Origin: Clostridiales bacterium
GTDB lineage: Bacteria; Bacillota_A; Clostridia; Oscillospirales; Oscillospiraceae
NCBI GenBank assembly: GCA_019417795.1
Contig: DXUR01000001.1
Location: 6,956-70,955 of the forward strand
Reading direction: 5' to 3'
Length of the DNA: 64,000 nt
This document shows positions 32,409-40,361 of this stretch, in pieces (positions within the stretch are counted from its first letter, which is position 1; each line of letters opens with the position of its first letter). The notes beneath the pieces are model-generated. The model saw only the letters and a program-made list of their open reading frames with translations. It did no database searches and was not told where the DNA came from. The position numbers were made by a program, and so were the translations under genes.

Positions 32409-33065
32409 ATGAATAAGAATCTGACTGAGATCGTCTTTATCCTTGACCGCAGCGGTTCCATGAGTGGACTTGAGTCCGACACAATCGGCGGCTTCAACGC
32501 CATGATTGAAAAGCAGAAGAAAGCTCCCGGCGAAGCGCTGGTCTCCACTATCCTCTTTGACAATGTCAGCGAAGTGATCCATGACCGCGTCAATATCCGA
32601 GACATCAAGCCCATGACGGATAGCGAGTATTGCGTGCGCGGCTGCACCGCCTTGTTGGATGCGATTGGAGACGCGATCCACCACATCGGCAACGTCCACA
32701 AGTATGCGCGAGAGGAAGATGTTCCAGCGCACACCCTGTTTGTTATCACGACGGATGGAATGGAAAATGCAAGCCGTCTCTATGATAGCGCCCGTGTTAA
32801 ACAGATGATCGAGCATGAGAAGAGCAAGTATGGTTGGGAATTCCTGTTCCTCGGCGCTAATATTGATGCCGTCGAGACGGCGAAGCACTTCGGTATTAGT
32901 GAAGACCGCGCGGTCAATTACCACTCCGACAGCGTAGGGACACGGCTGAACTATGAGGTGGTCAGCTGCGCGATTACAAGCATGAGAAGCGGTGCTCCTA
33001 TGAGTGCCGATTGGAAAGCGCCAATTGAAGCGGACTATAAGACCCGTAAGGGTGAAAAAAACTAA
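32409..33065 (+). CDS. VWA-domain protein (TerY-like)
   Basis: This 218-aa protein is a single von Willebrand A domain with the MIDAS motif in ILDRSGSMSGLESDTIGGFN, then the conserved GCTALLDAI Thr region and VITTDGMENAS with the Asp. TerY-like proteins act in stress and anti-phage systems with kinases and phosphatases. Its position two genes after a macro-domain protein fits a nucleotide- or ADP-ribose-linked response module, which is inference. GGAGG precedes ATG 32409. Confidence 0.85.
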   Translation: MNKNLTEIVFILDRSGSMSGLESDTIGGFNAMIEKQKKAPGEALVSTILFDNVSEVIHDRVNIRDIKPMTDSEYCVRGCTALLDAIGDAIHHIGNVHKYAREEDVPAHTLFVITTDGMENASRLYDSARVKQMIEHEKSKYGWEFLFLGANIDAVETAKHFGISEDRAVNYHSDSVGTRLNYEVVSCAITSMRSGAPMSADWKAPIEADYKTRKGEKN

Positions 33066-33126
33066 CCGCATCGATTTCGACACGGTTAGTACTATCCACC
33101 AAACCATGTCACTTATACTTTGCTTG

Positions 33127-33155
33127 TTGTAAATACGGCACCCCTGTGGTATACT
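33127..33155 (+). promoter_or_regulatory. Promoter of the zeta-like toxin-antitoxin pair
   Basis: TTGTAA (33127-33132), a 17-nt spacer and TATACT (33150-33155) lie about 70 nt before the antitoxin-like gene. An inverted repeat, ACTAACCG...CGGTTAGT (about 33061-33090), lies upstream and may be an operator or weak terminator of the VWA gene. Confidence 0.45.
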
Positions 33156-33226
33156 GATAGTGGCAAAGCATACGAATCATTCTTGATTTGTTGTTATATT
33201 ATGCGGATGTGAAAGGAGTATATGGT

Positions 33227-33436
33227 ATGACTGAACCTGTCCCATCTGATGGTATCGTTGTTAGAAATGCACGGTTAGCTGTAAAAAATGAGTTGAAAAA
33301 AAAGCGCCTTTTGAATCAACCCATTGCTAGATTTGACCCCAAAAGCGGCAAAGTCTATATGGAACACGCTGATGGCACTAAGACCCTTGTGGGCGAGACA
33401 GTAAGAAAAGGTGGCTATGGAAAACAAGTCGATTAA
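33227..33436 (+). CDS. Antitoxin-like protein paired with zeta-like kinase
   Basis: The 69-aa product starts MTEPVPSDGIVVRN after GGAG at 8 nt. It is basic, and DPKSGKVYMEHADGTKTLVGE looks like a small beta hairpin. It overlaps the next gene by 20 nt, the usual layout of an antitoxin gene ahead of its toxin. No antitoxin family was recognised; it differs from classical epsilon proteins. Confidence 0.6.
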   Translation: MTEPVPSDGIVVRNARLAVKNELKKKRLLNQPIARFDPKSGKVYMEHADGTKTLVGETVRKGGYGKQVD

Positions 33437-34037
33437 GAAGCCAGAGATTGTTGTTTTTGCGGGGCCGAACGGTTCCGGAAAGAGTACAATAACGAACTTA
33501 CTGCGCCCTCCTATGCTTCCATATATCAATGCGGATGAGATTCAACGAGTCCTGGATTGTGATAATATGGAGGCTGCTAAAATCGCAGAGAATCGGCGTG
33601 AAGAGTGTTTGGAGAAGTGCAAGGGGTTTTGCTTTGAGACCGTCTTGTCTACTGACCGAAACCTCAAACTCCTCAAGCGAGCAAAAGATGCTGGCTTTTT
33701 CATTCGGTGTTATTATGTTCTGACAGCTGACCCGCAAATCAATGTTGCTCGTGTGGCGTCTCGAGTTTCTGCAGGGGGGCATGATGTCCCAACCGATAAA
33801 ATAATATCCCGTTATGATAAAGCACTATCCCTTGTCCATGAATTGATTCCACTTTGCGATGTGTGCCACATCTATGATAATTCTTTGAATGAGCCGTACC
33901 GGATCTTCAAAAAGCGAAAAGAAGAGTACTGGTATTGCCCGGAACGGTATCTATGGCGCAAAGACAATATTGTAGCTCTAACTGGTATTTCAAACGCGCA
34001 GAGAGCTCCCTTGAATAACCACAGGACTCAATCGTGA
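33417..34037 (+). CDS. Zeta-toxin-like kinase
   Basis: The protein (about 206 aa) has a P-loop near the N-terminus (VVFAGPNGSGKST). PYINADEIQRVLD and FCFETVLSTDRN follow, which matches the zeta toxin/PezT fold. Zeta toxins phosphorylate UDP-N-acetylglucosamine or related sugars and block wall synthesis. The late Arg-rich segment (RYDKALSLVHELIP) fits the substrate-binding lid. ATG 33417 is used, with AAGG upstream; a GTG 6 nt earlier is possible. Confidence 0.8.
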   Translation: MENKSIKKPEIVVFAGPNGSGKSTITNLLRPPMLPYINADEIQRVLDCDNMEAAKIAENRREECLEKCKGFCFETVLSTDRNLKLLKRAKDAGFFIRCYYVLTADPQINVARVASRVSAGGHDVPTDKIISRYDKALSLVHELIPLCDVCHIYDNSLNEPYRIFKKRKEEYWYCPERYLWRKDNIVALTGISNAQRAPLNNHRTQS

Positions 34038-34143
34038 AGGACGTTGCATTTATCAATGGCTTCCTCTGCCAATTTGGACAGGGGAAGCCATTCGTCTTAC
34101 TGACAGATACTAGTCAGCTGTATTAGTACGAAAGGGGTTGAAT

Positions 34144-34599
34144 ATGAGGTCTATTACTCAGCACTATGAAGGCAAAAATATATATACGCGACCTCTTCAG
34201 GGCAAGCCATATTATCGCAATAGCGGCATTATCTATGCAGTTGATCGTAGCGGCAATAAATACTCTGTGGCGCGAGTTGATCTTGAGCGCTTTGACGATC
34301 AGAACTTTCAGTACGTTTTCACCCCTGATTGGGATACGATCGATTCTCTGCCGACTTCCATTTTCCAGGGTATCCATGGGCTTGATATGTCTATGCGTCT
34401 TGAGCGATACTATCGTGTCAATATGATGCCTTATTTTATCTCTGAGCGTACTCCCAGCGAAAAGCGTGAAGATCTTTGGGAACTTCTTGAAGAAGTCGGT
34501 CTGGATTACTATGATCGCTTTGAATGGCTGCTCCGGACAAATATGCGATGCGGCACTGACAACCTAATCGTTGAGCGGGCGGACGCCGCTCAGAATTAA
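34144..34599 (+). CDS. Hypothetical protein, 151 aa
   Basis: ATG 34144 (MRSITQHYEGKNIYTR) has AAAGGGG 6 nt upstream. The protein is soluble with many aromatic residues (DDQNFQYVFTPDWDTID) and a late basic cluster. It is the last plus-strand gene of the island. No family was recognised. Confidence 0.6.
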   Translation: MRSITQHYEGKNIYTRPLQGKPYYRNSGIIYAVDRSGNKYSVARVDLERFDDQNFQYVFTPDWDTIDSLPTSIFQGIHGLDMSMRLERYYRVNMMPYFISERTPSEKREDLWELLEEVGLDYYDRFEWLLRTNMRCGTDNLIVERADAAQN

Positions 34600-34675
34600 A
34601 CTGCTGAAGAGGCAGCCAAACATCTGCCAGCATGAACAGATCCGGCTCCTACAGGCGCCTAAAAGAGATATAGAC

Positions 34676-34721
34676 TAAGAAACGAGAGGGTTCCCGCACA
34701 TTACGCTGCAGGAATCCTCTC
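34676..34721 (-). terminator. Terminator between convergent genes
   Basis: On the minus strand GAGAGG with inner GGAA pairs with TTCC and CCTCTC (34684-34721), followed by CGTTTCTT. It ends the 34727 gene and may also end the plus-strand island. Confidence 0.55.
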
Positions 34722-34726
34722 TCTAG

Positions 34727-35080
34727 TTAATACAATGTCCACCAGTAGTCAAAAAGGCGCCGATAGTAATTCCCCTTTCTGGGTAGATCCTGACAGTTCC
34801 GAAACTTTCGGCTGGTCTCCCGTTTCATCCACCGCTGGCAATTACTGTTCTTGGGATACTTGATGTACTTCCCTGAATGGAGCATCGTGTCACCATCAAA
34901 GCCGTAATCGATATAGCCGGCATGAGGCACATACCTTCTTGTGACAATGCGCATGAGCGCGTCATTCTTGCGGATGCGCATTTCTCTTCGATACGCAGAG
35001 CCAGTTCGCCTGGATGGCTGCCCGGGAGCTGACTCAGTCAGCAAATTCTCGATCTTCTCGTTTAATTCGATTTCGGTCAT
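34727..35080 (-). CDS. Basic hypothetical protein, 117 aa
   Basis: I use ATG 35080 (MTEIELNEKIENLL), although no strong ribosome site precedes it; translation may be coupled, since the 56-aa gene overlaps it by 47 nt. The product is Arg/Lys-rich (RRTGSAYRREMRIRKN, later RWMKRETSRKFR) and could bind nucleic acid. It is not recognised. Confidence 0.55.
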   Translation of the reverse strand: MTEIELNEKIENLLTESAPGQPSRRTGSAYRREMRIRKNDALMRIVTRRYVPHAGYIDYGFDGDTMLHSGKYIKYPKNSNCQRWMKRETSRKFRNCQDLPRKGNYYRRLFDYWWTLY

Positions 35081-35204
35081 AGGCTTTACCGTTTGGCACA
35101 GTTCTTGTGATGGGACAAATACCATACCAGCTACCGCGCTGCTTCGCATGTTGCTTCTTTTGCGCTTTCTTGCTCTGCTTTTTGAGTGGTATCATCTGTT
35201 TCAT
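35034..35204 (-). CDS. Small basic conserved protein, 56 aa
   Basis: The product starts MKQMIPLKKQSKKAQKK and ends with HAKQRGSWYGICPITRTVPN and a KAYDRNRIKRE tail. I recall small proteins with RGSWNG-like and TRTVPNGKAYNR-like motifs in clostridial phages and elements. ATG 35204 has GGAGGTG 9 nt upstream. It overlaps its neighbours on both sides in other frames, which is unusual but supported by the motif and the ribosome site. Confidence 0.6.
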   Translation of the reverse strand: MKQMIPLKKQSKKAQKKQHAKQRGSWYGICPITRTVPNGKAYDRNRIKREDREFAD

Positions 35205-35544
35205 TGGTGAGAACACCTCCATTGTCTCGAACGGTTTGGACTTTCTTTTTGAGATCCGCGCAGAATGTAAGGTAGTCAGGATACCCGCACAGGAGCATCT
35301 TGTTGGGCAATTCACGGATCGCTGCCAGGAAAGCATCGACATCACGCTTGCGGCACTTGCACATGATGACGCGATAGGGAGCATCCGGGCAAACGAACTC
35401 AGGGCCGAACCCGACTCGCACTTTATGCTTGATAAACAGCTGATCTGCTAGGTAGTCAGCAGTATCAATGATCGCAAAATAGCGGTAGAAGAGCGAGAAC
35501 TTCTCGATCGTCCAACAGCAGTTTTCGTTGTATTCCTGGCTCAC
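35131..35544 (-). CDS. Conserved hypothetical protein, 137 aa
   Basis: GTG 35544 (MSQEYNENCCWTIEKF) follows GGAGG at 6 nt. I reject the longer upstream frame because it would overlap the divergent XRE gene. Motifs are FYRYFAIIDTADYLADQLF, VGFGPEFVCPDAPYRVI and KMLLCGYPDYLTFCADL, which look like a compact alpha/beta protein common in clostridial elements. Function unknown. Confidence 0.65.
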   Translation of the reverse strand: MSQEYNENCCWTIEKFSLFYRYFAIIDTADYLADQLFIKHKVRVGFGPEFVCPDAPYRVIMCKCRKRDVDAFLAAIRELPNKMLLCGYPDYLTFCADLKKKVQTVRDNGGVLTNETDDTTQKAEQESAKEATCEAAR

Positions 35545-35665
35545 TTTGATCCTCCAGTATGTGACAATTTCTTTACAAAAGTGATTTTGGTGTTGCTTTT
35601 TCGTCGGCCATCGATTACTCTGAGATATTCCCTTCTGGGAAATCTTTCTGATGGAGGCGATTGCC

Positions 35666-36013
35666 ATGCACATGAAGCAGTTTCCGGTTATTGATCCCGT
35701 TGCAACCGGAAAGAACATCATCCGCCTGCGCACGGAGCGTGGAATGACGGTTCGGGATCTGCAGGTCTATTTCGGCTTTGAGGAGCCGCAAGCGATTTAC
35801 AAATGGCAGCAAGGAAAGAGCCTGCCTTCCGTTGATAATCTGTATGCTCTCGGCGCGTTGTTTGAAGTACCTATGGAGGACATCCTGGTATCTCGGACAT
35901 CAAAACTGAATCTGATGATTTGTGAGCAGCAGGCTGAAGCCTGCTGCTCGCCTCTATTTATGGGAGAACTGCTCCGACTATCTCGGATACGGCAGAGAGC
36001 CAAGATCGCTTAG
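35666..36013 (+). CDS. XRE-family HTH regulator, 115 aa
   Basis: The protein has an N-terminal HTH: NIIRLRTERGMTVRDLQVYF, then PQAIYKWQQGKSLP and NLYALGALFEVPMEDIL, as in the cro/C1 family. ATG 35666 has GGAGG 8 nt upstream. It is divergent from the 35131-35544 gene, with about 120 nt between the starts, so it may control that group. It ends with a Cys-rich tail. Confidence 0.85.
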   Translation: MHMKQFPVIDPVATGKNIIRLRTERGMTVRDLQVYFGFEEPQAIYKWQQGKSLPSVDNLYALGALFEVPMEDILVSRTSKLNLMICEQQAEACCSPLFMGELLRLSRIRQRAKIA

Positions 36014-36310
36014 ACCATTTTTGCCAAGGCCATGCGCTCACTGGCTCCATGAGGAGCAGAGGTAGCATGCCTCGACGTATTAACGGCTCAAAGGCCAGCA
36101 GTATCAAGATAGGAAATCTATCTATATCCAACAGAATAGGGAGATGTGAGGTGGCAAGGTCGAGATTCGGCGTTAGCGTATTCACGTTATAGTGAAACAG
36201 CGCTGGGCGCTGATGGATGGGAAGACGGTTCGTAGCATCCGTTAACGAGACGGATCATGTCTTCTTTTGGAGCTCAGAATCAACCGAGCGGATTGTTTTG
36301 ATTTGCAGCA
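36014..36310. other. Noncoding stretch between XRE gene and readthrough extension
   Basis: No gene with a ribosome binding site is seen. A hydrophobic minus-strand frame at 35958-36185 overlaps the XRE gene end and looks like a shadow. A 23-codon minus frame lies at about 36190-36260 and is not supported. There is no clear hairpin with a T run. Confidence 0.4.
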
Positions 36311-36397
36311 CTATAGTTCGTCTGCAACTGAACCGGTCGCCACGTTCTCTTCTTCTGCCGCATCCGTGATAGTCGGAGCAAAGCCGCAGGGGCTTGG

Positions 36398-37039
36398 TCA
36401 GCTTAATGCGGACATATGCGCTTCAAAAGCCTCCGCAAAAGTCTCGTTCACATCGAACGGAGTTTCGTACTCCACCGGGGTGTTGACCAGAGCGGCATCC
36501 AGAGCGGCAGAGGTCTCATCGGACTTCTTGCTCAGATCAGCGCACATCTTCCGGATCTTATTGCGATCGAAATTGATGGTGGTCACACGCTTGACATCGC
36601 AGCGGTAGGAGACCTGATTTCCCTCGTTGTTGAACCGATAGCCGACTCCCCCGTTAGAGATCAAAACCTCGCCATTGCGCAGGCCGGCCATGTGACGGAG
36701 CAGAGTGGCAATCTCCTGGCGCTTCCCATTGAGGCTCACTTCACCATCCAGGCCAGCGCCAAGAGGAAGAGATACCTTCGCCTGATGGATTGCGGCGCTC
36801 AACTTTTCCCGCTCGTCCAGGAGGAACAGCAGGAACTCTGCCATCTCGGTGATATTCTCGCTATACTCGGTGGAAGGAGCCTCCATAGTGACCTCATCCT
36901 CCGCCTCTGCCATGACCTTGTGGCGGAGATAGGTGTTCTGCACCTTGGTAATGTTGCCATTGTTGCCGAGGATGCTCTGCGCATCGGCCATCATGGACTG
37001 CAGCTTATTCTGAAAGCGGAAAGCTTCTTTGAGATTCAT
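36398..37039 (-). CDS. Hypothetical protein with possible readthrough extension
   Basis: ATG 37039 (MNLKEAFRFQNKLQSM) has AAGGAG 6 nt upstream. The 213-aa protein is soluble. The first half is helical (EMAEFLLFLLDEREK) and the second half has beta strands (GEVLISNGGVGYRF). It ends with TGA at 36398. In frame, 28 codons of protein-like, acidic sequence (starting PSPCGFAPT, ending SVADEL) continue to TAG at 36311. UGA followed by C is a leaky stop context. The function is unknown. Confidence 0.7.
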   Translation of the reverse strand: MNLKEAFRFQNKLQSMMADAQSILGNNGNITKVQNTYLRHKVMAEAEDEVTMEAPSTEYSENITEMAEFLLFLLDEREKLSAAIHQAKVSLPLGAGLDGEVSLNGKRQEIATLLRHMAGLRNGEVLISNGGVGYRFNNEGNQVSYRCDVKRVTTINFDRNKIRKMCADLSKKSDETSAALDAALVNTPVEYETPFDVNETFAEAFEAHMSALS

Positions 37040-37071
37040 ATCGCTCACTCCTTGTTCTTGTCGTTGATATC

Positions 37072-37100
37072 ATGATAACCCTGTTTTTTGAAGTTGTCAT
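37072..37100 (-). promoter_or_regulatory. Promoter of the 36398-37039 gene
   Basis: The minus strand has ATGACA (37095-37100), a 17-nt spacer and TATCAT (37072-37077), about 33 nt before the ATG. Confidence 0.5.
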
Positions 37101-37120
37101 TGAACTGCTGGTTTAATAGC

Positions 37121-37160
37121 AACAAAAACAGAACGAGAGGGTCAAAGCCTCTCGTTCCAA
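37121..37160 (-). terminator. Terminator after the NYN-domain gene
   Basis: GAACGAGAGG and CCTCTCGTTC pair on the minus strand (37131-37157), followed by TGTTTTTGTTG. Confidence 0.85.
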
Positions 37161-37169
37161 TATGCGGGA

Positions 37170-38564
37170 CTATTTTCCAAGCACGATCGTTGCTTCCCCG
37201 TTGGGAGAGATATCAACATGCATGGTTTTAATGTACTTGTCATAAAATTGGTTCTTCTCTGCGGTCGTCATGTCAGCTCTGGTCGCTCTACAGGCCTCAT
37301 CCAGAATATCTCGAACATTAAGGTGAAATGCCTGGTCGAGTTTCTGGCGAACCTCGCGAAGTACTGCCGCAACCTTGATATCATTACTGTTACCAGTACA
37401 AAAATCGTCGATATAGCAATAAGAAATGCCGGCATTGATCAACGCATTTTTGATGGTCGGACTGCATTTCTCGCTTTCTACCATCACGAAGAACCGAACC
37501 TCAGGCATTGCCGAAATCAGCCCCCAATAGTCGGAGTCGCTGGATACAAGAATGAACGAGTCCACATTGTTCTGATAATACTCACGGCAGGTCCCGGTGG
37601 TCAAACGAATGTCAACAAGTGACTTGTTTTCTTTGATGCGTTCGATCAGGACATGCTCAATTGGAATTTGGGTGAAGCGCTCCAAAATCTTCCACGCCGA
37701 TGTGGTATGAATATCATCATAGAGGATGATTTTACAAATCTTATTGAGTAGTGCTTCCTGATTAAGATTGTTCAAGGTTGCGTACAGTTTGTAGGGATCG
37801 GAGTTTTCACAATCCACCACAACGACGACGCGCTCACTCTTGTCCAGGAACTTGTATATACCAGCCTTTGTGAGGTTACCGGCATCAGACACTTTGCTCA
37901 AGTCTGTGAAATAATCCTCATTTGCTTCATATAGAAGCGAAACAAACTTCTTGTCATTGTAGAGGATGTTGCCAGAGTCCATGTAGGACCAATTGATATA
38001 GACTTGGTACGGGTACTTATTTTTGTTGGCGTAATAATCTGCCGCTGCTGCCTTGATGCCCTTCTCGTTGAGGCCATCCGGCATGAGGAAGAGCTTCCGG
38101 ACATATTCCCACTTCAGCCATAATGGAAACAGCGACTTGCAGTTGTTGATGCGGTTGCTGATATGCTTATTGATATCTACAATATACTGGGCAGGCAAAG
38201 CTCTGGATCTAACAATCGTAATACCATCCTGCATGAGTTCGTTCAGACTATCCTGCGGAACATACTCTGGAAGCGAGTGGAGATTGCACATATCGAAACG
38301 CATACGGTTATTGATGGCTTTATAATTGAGTTCCAAAGCCGTTCGAATCATGCAGAGGTTGCGCACGATGCGGGCATTCTTGTCTGCGTGTAATTTCTCA
38401 TACCATTCCATCTTTGGTGGTTCATATTCGTTTTCAAAAATGCGCTTTTGGACTCCGATTAAATAAGCCACCTTCGAAACAACAGTATAAGTACTGTTCT
38501 CATAGTCGGTATATGCTTTTCTCGGGTTCCGAGTCGCTGTATCATCGTATGCCTGGTTATTCAT
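37170..38564 (-). CDS. NYN/PIN-like domain protein
   Basis: The 464-aa protein has an unrecognised helical N-terminal half and a C-terminal NYN (PIN-like) nuclease-type domain. The domain shows VVVVDCENSDPYKLYATL near residue 247, IILYDD, VDIRLTTGTCREYY and FILVSSDSDYWGLI near residue 343. These supply the acidic residues expected at the active site. NYN domains cut RNA in several defence and RNA-processing systems. A promoter at 38632-38660 and a terminator at 37121-37160 make it a separate transcript. Confidence 0.82.
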   Translation of the reverse strand: MNNQAYDDTATRNPRKAYTDYENSTYTVVSKVAYLIGVQKRIFENEYEPPKMEWYEKLHADKNARIVRNLCMIRTALELNYKAINNRMRFDMCNLHSLPEYVPQDSLNELMQDGITIVRSRALPAQYIVDINKHISNRINNCKSLFPLWLKWEYVRKLFLMPDGLNEKGIKAAAADYYANKNKYPYQVYINWSYMDSGNILYNDKKFVSLLYEANEDYFTDLSKVSDAGNLTKAGIYKFLDKSERVVVVVDCENSDPYKLYATLNNLNQEALLNKICKIILYDDIHTTSAWKILERFTQIPIEHVLIERIKENKSLVDIRLTTGTCREYYQNNVDSFILVSSDSDYWGLISAMPEVRFFVMVESEKCSPTIKNALINAGISYCYIDDFCTGNSNDIKVAAVLREVRQKLDQAFHLNVRDILDEACRATRADMTTAEKNQFYDKYIKTMHVDISPNGEATIVLGK

Positions 38565-38631
38565 AAAAGCCCCCTATTCCACGGGTCACGGTACAGCTAA
38601 ATACTGCAAAAACTGATGTTTTCTTGCGCTT

Positions 38632-38660
38632 AGAATACCATATTCAAGGGCTTCTGTCCA
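38632..38660 (-). promoter_or_regulatory. Promoter of the NYN-domain gene
   Basis: The minus strand has TGGACA (38655-38660), a 17-nt spacer and TATTCT (38632-38637), about 60 nt before ATG 38564. Confidence 0.5.
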
Positions 38661-38673
38661 TTGGTGCCGACAA

Positions 38674-39282
38674 TTAACTGACCGAGATACTGGTCTGTCC
38701 TTCGTTCTCCCACTCAAAGAGTTCAGGCAGGGCTCGTGGCGCATAATCGCGAGAGCGAGTGCCCACAATGCGAGCTGATGGATCGTTCTCCACAAACCGC
38801 TCAGGGCGCTGCTCTAAGATGAAATCGATCCAAGCGATTGCATTCTTGCACTTGCGCCGGCGCACACGGGCATCGTGCAGAAGTTTATAGAGTTGGTATC
38901 CATGTGAGGCATCCAGGTTATAGAACTCCGCTGCGTGCTCGATGTCTTCAATCTCCAGCTCCGCCTTCCGCTGGCCGGTCACCAGTGTTTCTCTCTGGCA
39001 TTGGATGGTGTGAATGAAATCGCTGAAATTCTTCAGCCGTGTCAGGTAGAATTCAGGCGTCAGTAGCTCCAGTTGCAGATCAGGATTTTCGGGATTGGGG
39101 TTTGAGATGAAGATGACCTTATACTTCAGGTTTTTCATCGCCTTTGGCAGCAAAGAGCAGTATTTCTCTGCCGTCTTCTTATTGTTGAATGTATGCGCGC
39201 GATCGATATAGGCAGTGGTGATCATCTGATTGTTGCCGATAATCTCCACATAGCTTTTTCCATTGCTGATAATCCAGGGCAT
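38674..39282 (-). CDS. Hypothetical protein, 202 aa
   Basis: ATG 39282 (MPWIISNGKSYVEI) has GGAGG 7 nt upstream. The protein has a beta-rich start, then helical parts with many charges (KAELEIEDIEHAAEFYNL) and a RVRRRKCKNAIAWID segment. No family was recognised. It is downstream of the small genes at 39487-40273, across about 200 nt that hold the putative 31-codon extension of the gene before. Confidence 0.6.
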   Translation of the reverse strand: MPWIISNGKSYVEIIGNNQMITTAYIDRAHTFNNKKTAEKYCSLLPKAMKNLKYKVIFISNPNPENPDLQLELLTPEFYLTRLKNFSDFIHTIQCQRETLVTGQRKAELEIEDIEHAAEFYNLDASHGYQLYKLLHDARVRRRKCKNAIAWIDFILEQRPERFVENDPSARIVGTRSRDYAPRALPELFEWENEGQTSISVS

Positions 39283-39486
39283 ATTTGATCCTCCTTCGTC
39301 CGAATAGAAATAGTGGGCGCACATGATGGAAATGCCAGTTCTGGGTGTTTGGTTGAACATGTCCACCTATGCAATATTGATATAGAGCCATCAGGTGGTT
39401 CTAAGGGCGCGTAGGAGTTGTGCACGAGCCACCTGCGCGGTCTGCTGTTTCACTCCAGCTTTCAAGTATTCAATGGCATCATTCCA

Positions 39487-39639
39487 CTAAAAAAGTGCGT
39501 ATTCTGCGGCATCAAAAGTCTCAAGAAATGCGGCTAAACGGGATCGACCGTCAGTGGACAGGAACCGCAGGTAAGAGAGGTATTGTACTTTCATGAAGGT
39601 TGCTGCTTCATCAAGTAGACATGGAGTGTGATTGGTCAT
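39487..39639 (-). CDS. Small protein with in-frame stop followed by extension
   Basis: ATG 39639 (MTNHTPCLLDEAATF) has GAGGAAC upstream. The 50-residue product ends at TAG 39487-39489. The same frame continues for 31 codons (starting WNDAIEYLKAG, ending LLRALRTT) to TGA at 39391. The extension has the same helical composition, so the TAG looks like a nonsense mutation or a suppressed stop. The function is unknown. Confidence 0.5.
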   Translation of the reverse strand: MTNHTPCLLDEAATFMKVQYLSYLRFLSTDGRSRLAAFLETFDAAEYALF

Positions 39640-39844
39640 ATCGGAGTTCCTCTTGCAGATGCAACGAGGTCGCACCCTCTTTCTTTTCATTTGTGCCATA
39701 TAGTTGGGAGGCATCGAAGTGATCGCAGCGAAACATCGTACCATCGGACATATAGATTTCCGCTCTGCCAACGGATTCCATCTCCACACGGATAATGTAG
39801 CTGGTGTTGACAATCGCGATACCGAGGTTGATAAATCTACCCAT
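39611..39844 (-). CDS. Small protein, 77 aa, related to the 39908-40273 gene
   Basis: The protein starts MGRFINLGIAIVNTSYIIRV and has DGTMFRCDHF and a helical C-terminus. Its N-terminal pattern (F...G, NT/NS-xxI, a DG turn) resembles the neighbour MSKFLPIG...NSDMIARII...KDGQHF, suggesting an old duplication. ATG 39844 is preceded by GGAGG about 10 nt upstream. Function unknown. Confidence 0.55.
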   Translation of the reverse strand: MGRFINLGIAIVNTSYIIRVEMESVGRAEIYMSDGTMFRCDHFDASQLYGTNEKKEGATSLHLQEELRYDQSHSMST

Positions 39845-39875
39845 GTTTGACATTCCTCCACTTGTTTTGGAATAG

Positions 39876-39901
39876 AAGGCCGCTGCCGGAGCAGCGGCCT
39901 T
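39876..39901 (-). terminator. Perfect GC-rich hairpin between small genes
   Basis: AAGGCCGCTG (39876-39885) pairs perfectly with CAGCGGCCTT (39892-39901). T-rich tails are weak on both sides, so it may be a partial terminator. Confidence 0.6.
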
Positions 39902-39907
39902 CGTTAT

Positions 39908-40273
39908 TTACTTGGTTGGAACGAATCCGGTAAAACCGGTATGGCCTTTATTGGCGATTCGCTCGATGTCTTTGTCTGTTGCAAAGACGAAAGGCTCAAT
40001 TTTGCCGTCAGACATCAGCATCACAAAAGCGCAGGGGCAGATTTCGCTGTCGCCATCATCATCAAGATAGACAGCGCTGACGCCCTGGCAAGGGATAATG
40101 GAACGAATGGAGTTGTAGTCATTGACTTCGTCGTGAAGGTCGATCTCACTGTGGAAGTGCTGACCATCTTTGGTGAGGATGATGCATCCGCCATCTTCCT
40201 TGGGAATGATGCGGGCGATCATGTCACTGTTCAGCAGCTCGCCTTTGGTACCAATAGGTAAAAACTTGCTCAT
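39908..40273 (-). CDS. Small beta-rich hypothetical protein, 121 aa
   Basis: The product begins MSKFLPIGTKGELLNSDMI and continues GGCIILTKDGQHFHSE, VYLDDDGDSEICPCAFV and KGHTGFTGF. Its first half resembles the 39611-39844 protein. ATG 40273 has GGAG upstream. The hairpin at 40302-40329 separates it from the large adhesin gene. Not recognised. Confidence 0.6.
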   Translation of the reverse strand: MSKFLPIGTKGELLNSDMIARIIPKEDGGCIILTKDGQHFHSEIDLHDEVNDYNSIRSIIPCQGVSAVYLDDDGDSEICPCAFVMLMSDGKIEPFVFATDKDIERIANKGHTGFTGFVPTK

Positions 40274-40293
40274 GATAATACTCTCCTCATGTT

Positions 40294-40329
40294 CAAAAGA
40301 TCAGCCCCGAAGCGTGAGCTCCGGGGCTG
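40294..40329 (-). terminator. Terminator after the Cna-B adhesin gene
   Basis: CAGCCCCG and CGGGGCTG (40302-40309 with 40322-40329) form an 8-bp stem on the minus strand, followed by ATCTTTT. Confidence 0.7.
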
Positions 40330-40361
40330 GCGGGGGTTATAGGAAACGACCTCTCTCGAGA

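Noticed and set aside
35958..36185. 75-codon hydrophobic minus frame over the end of the XRE gene
   Set aside because: It overlaps a well-supported XRE gene and has no good start site. It was not counted as a gene.
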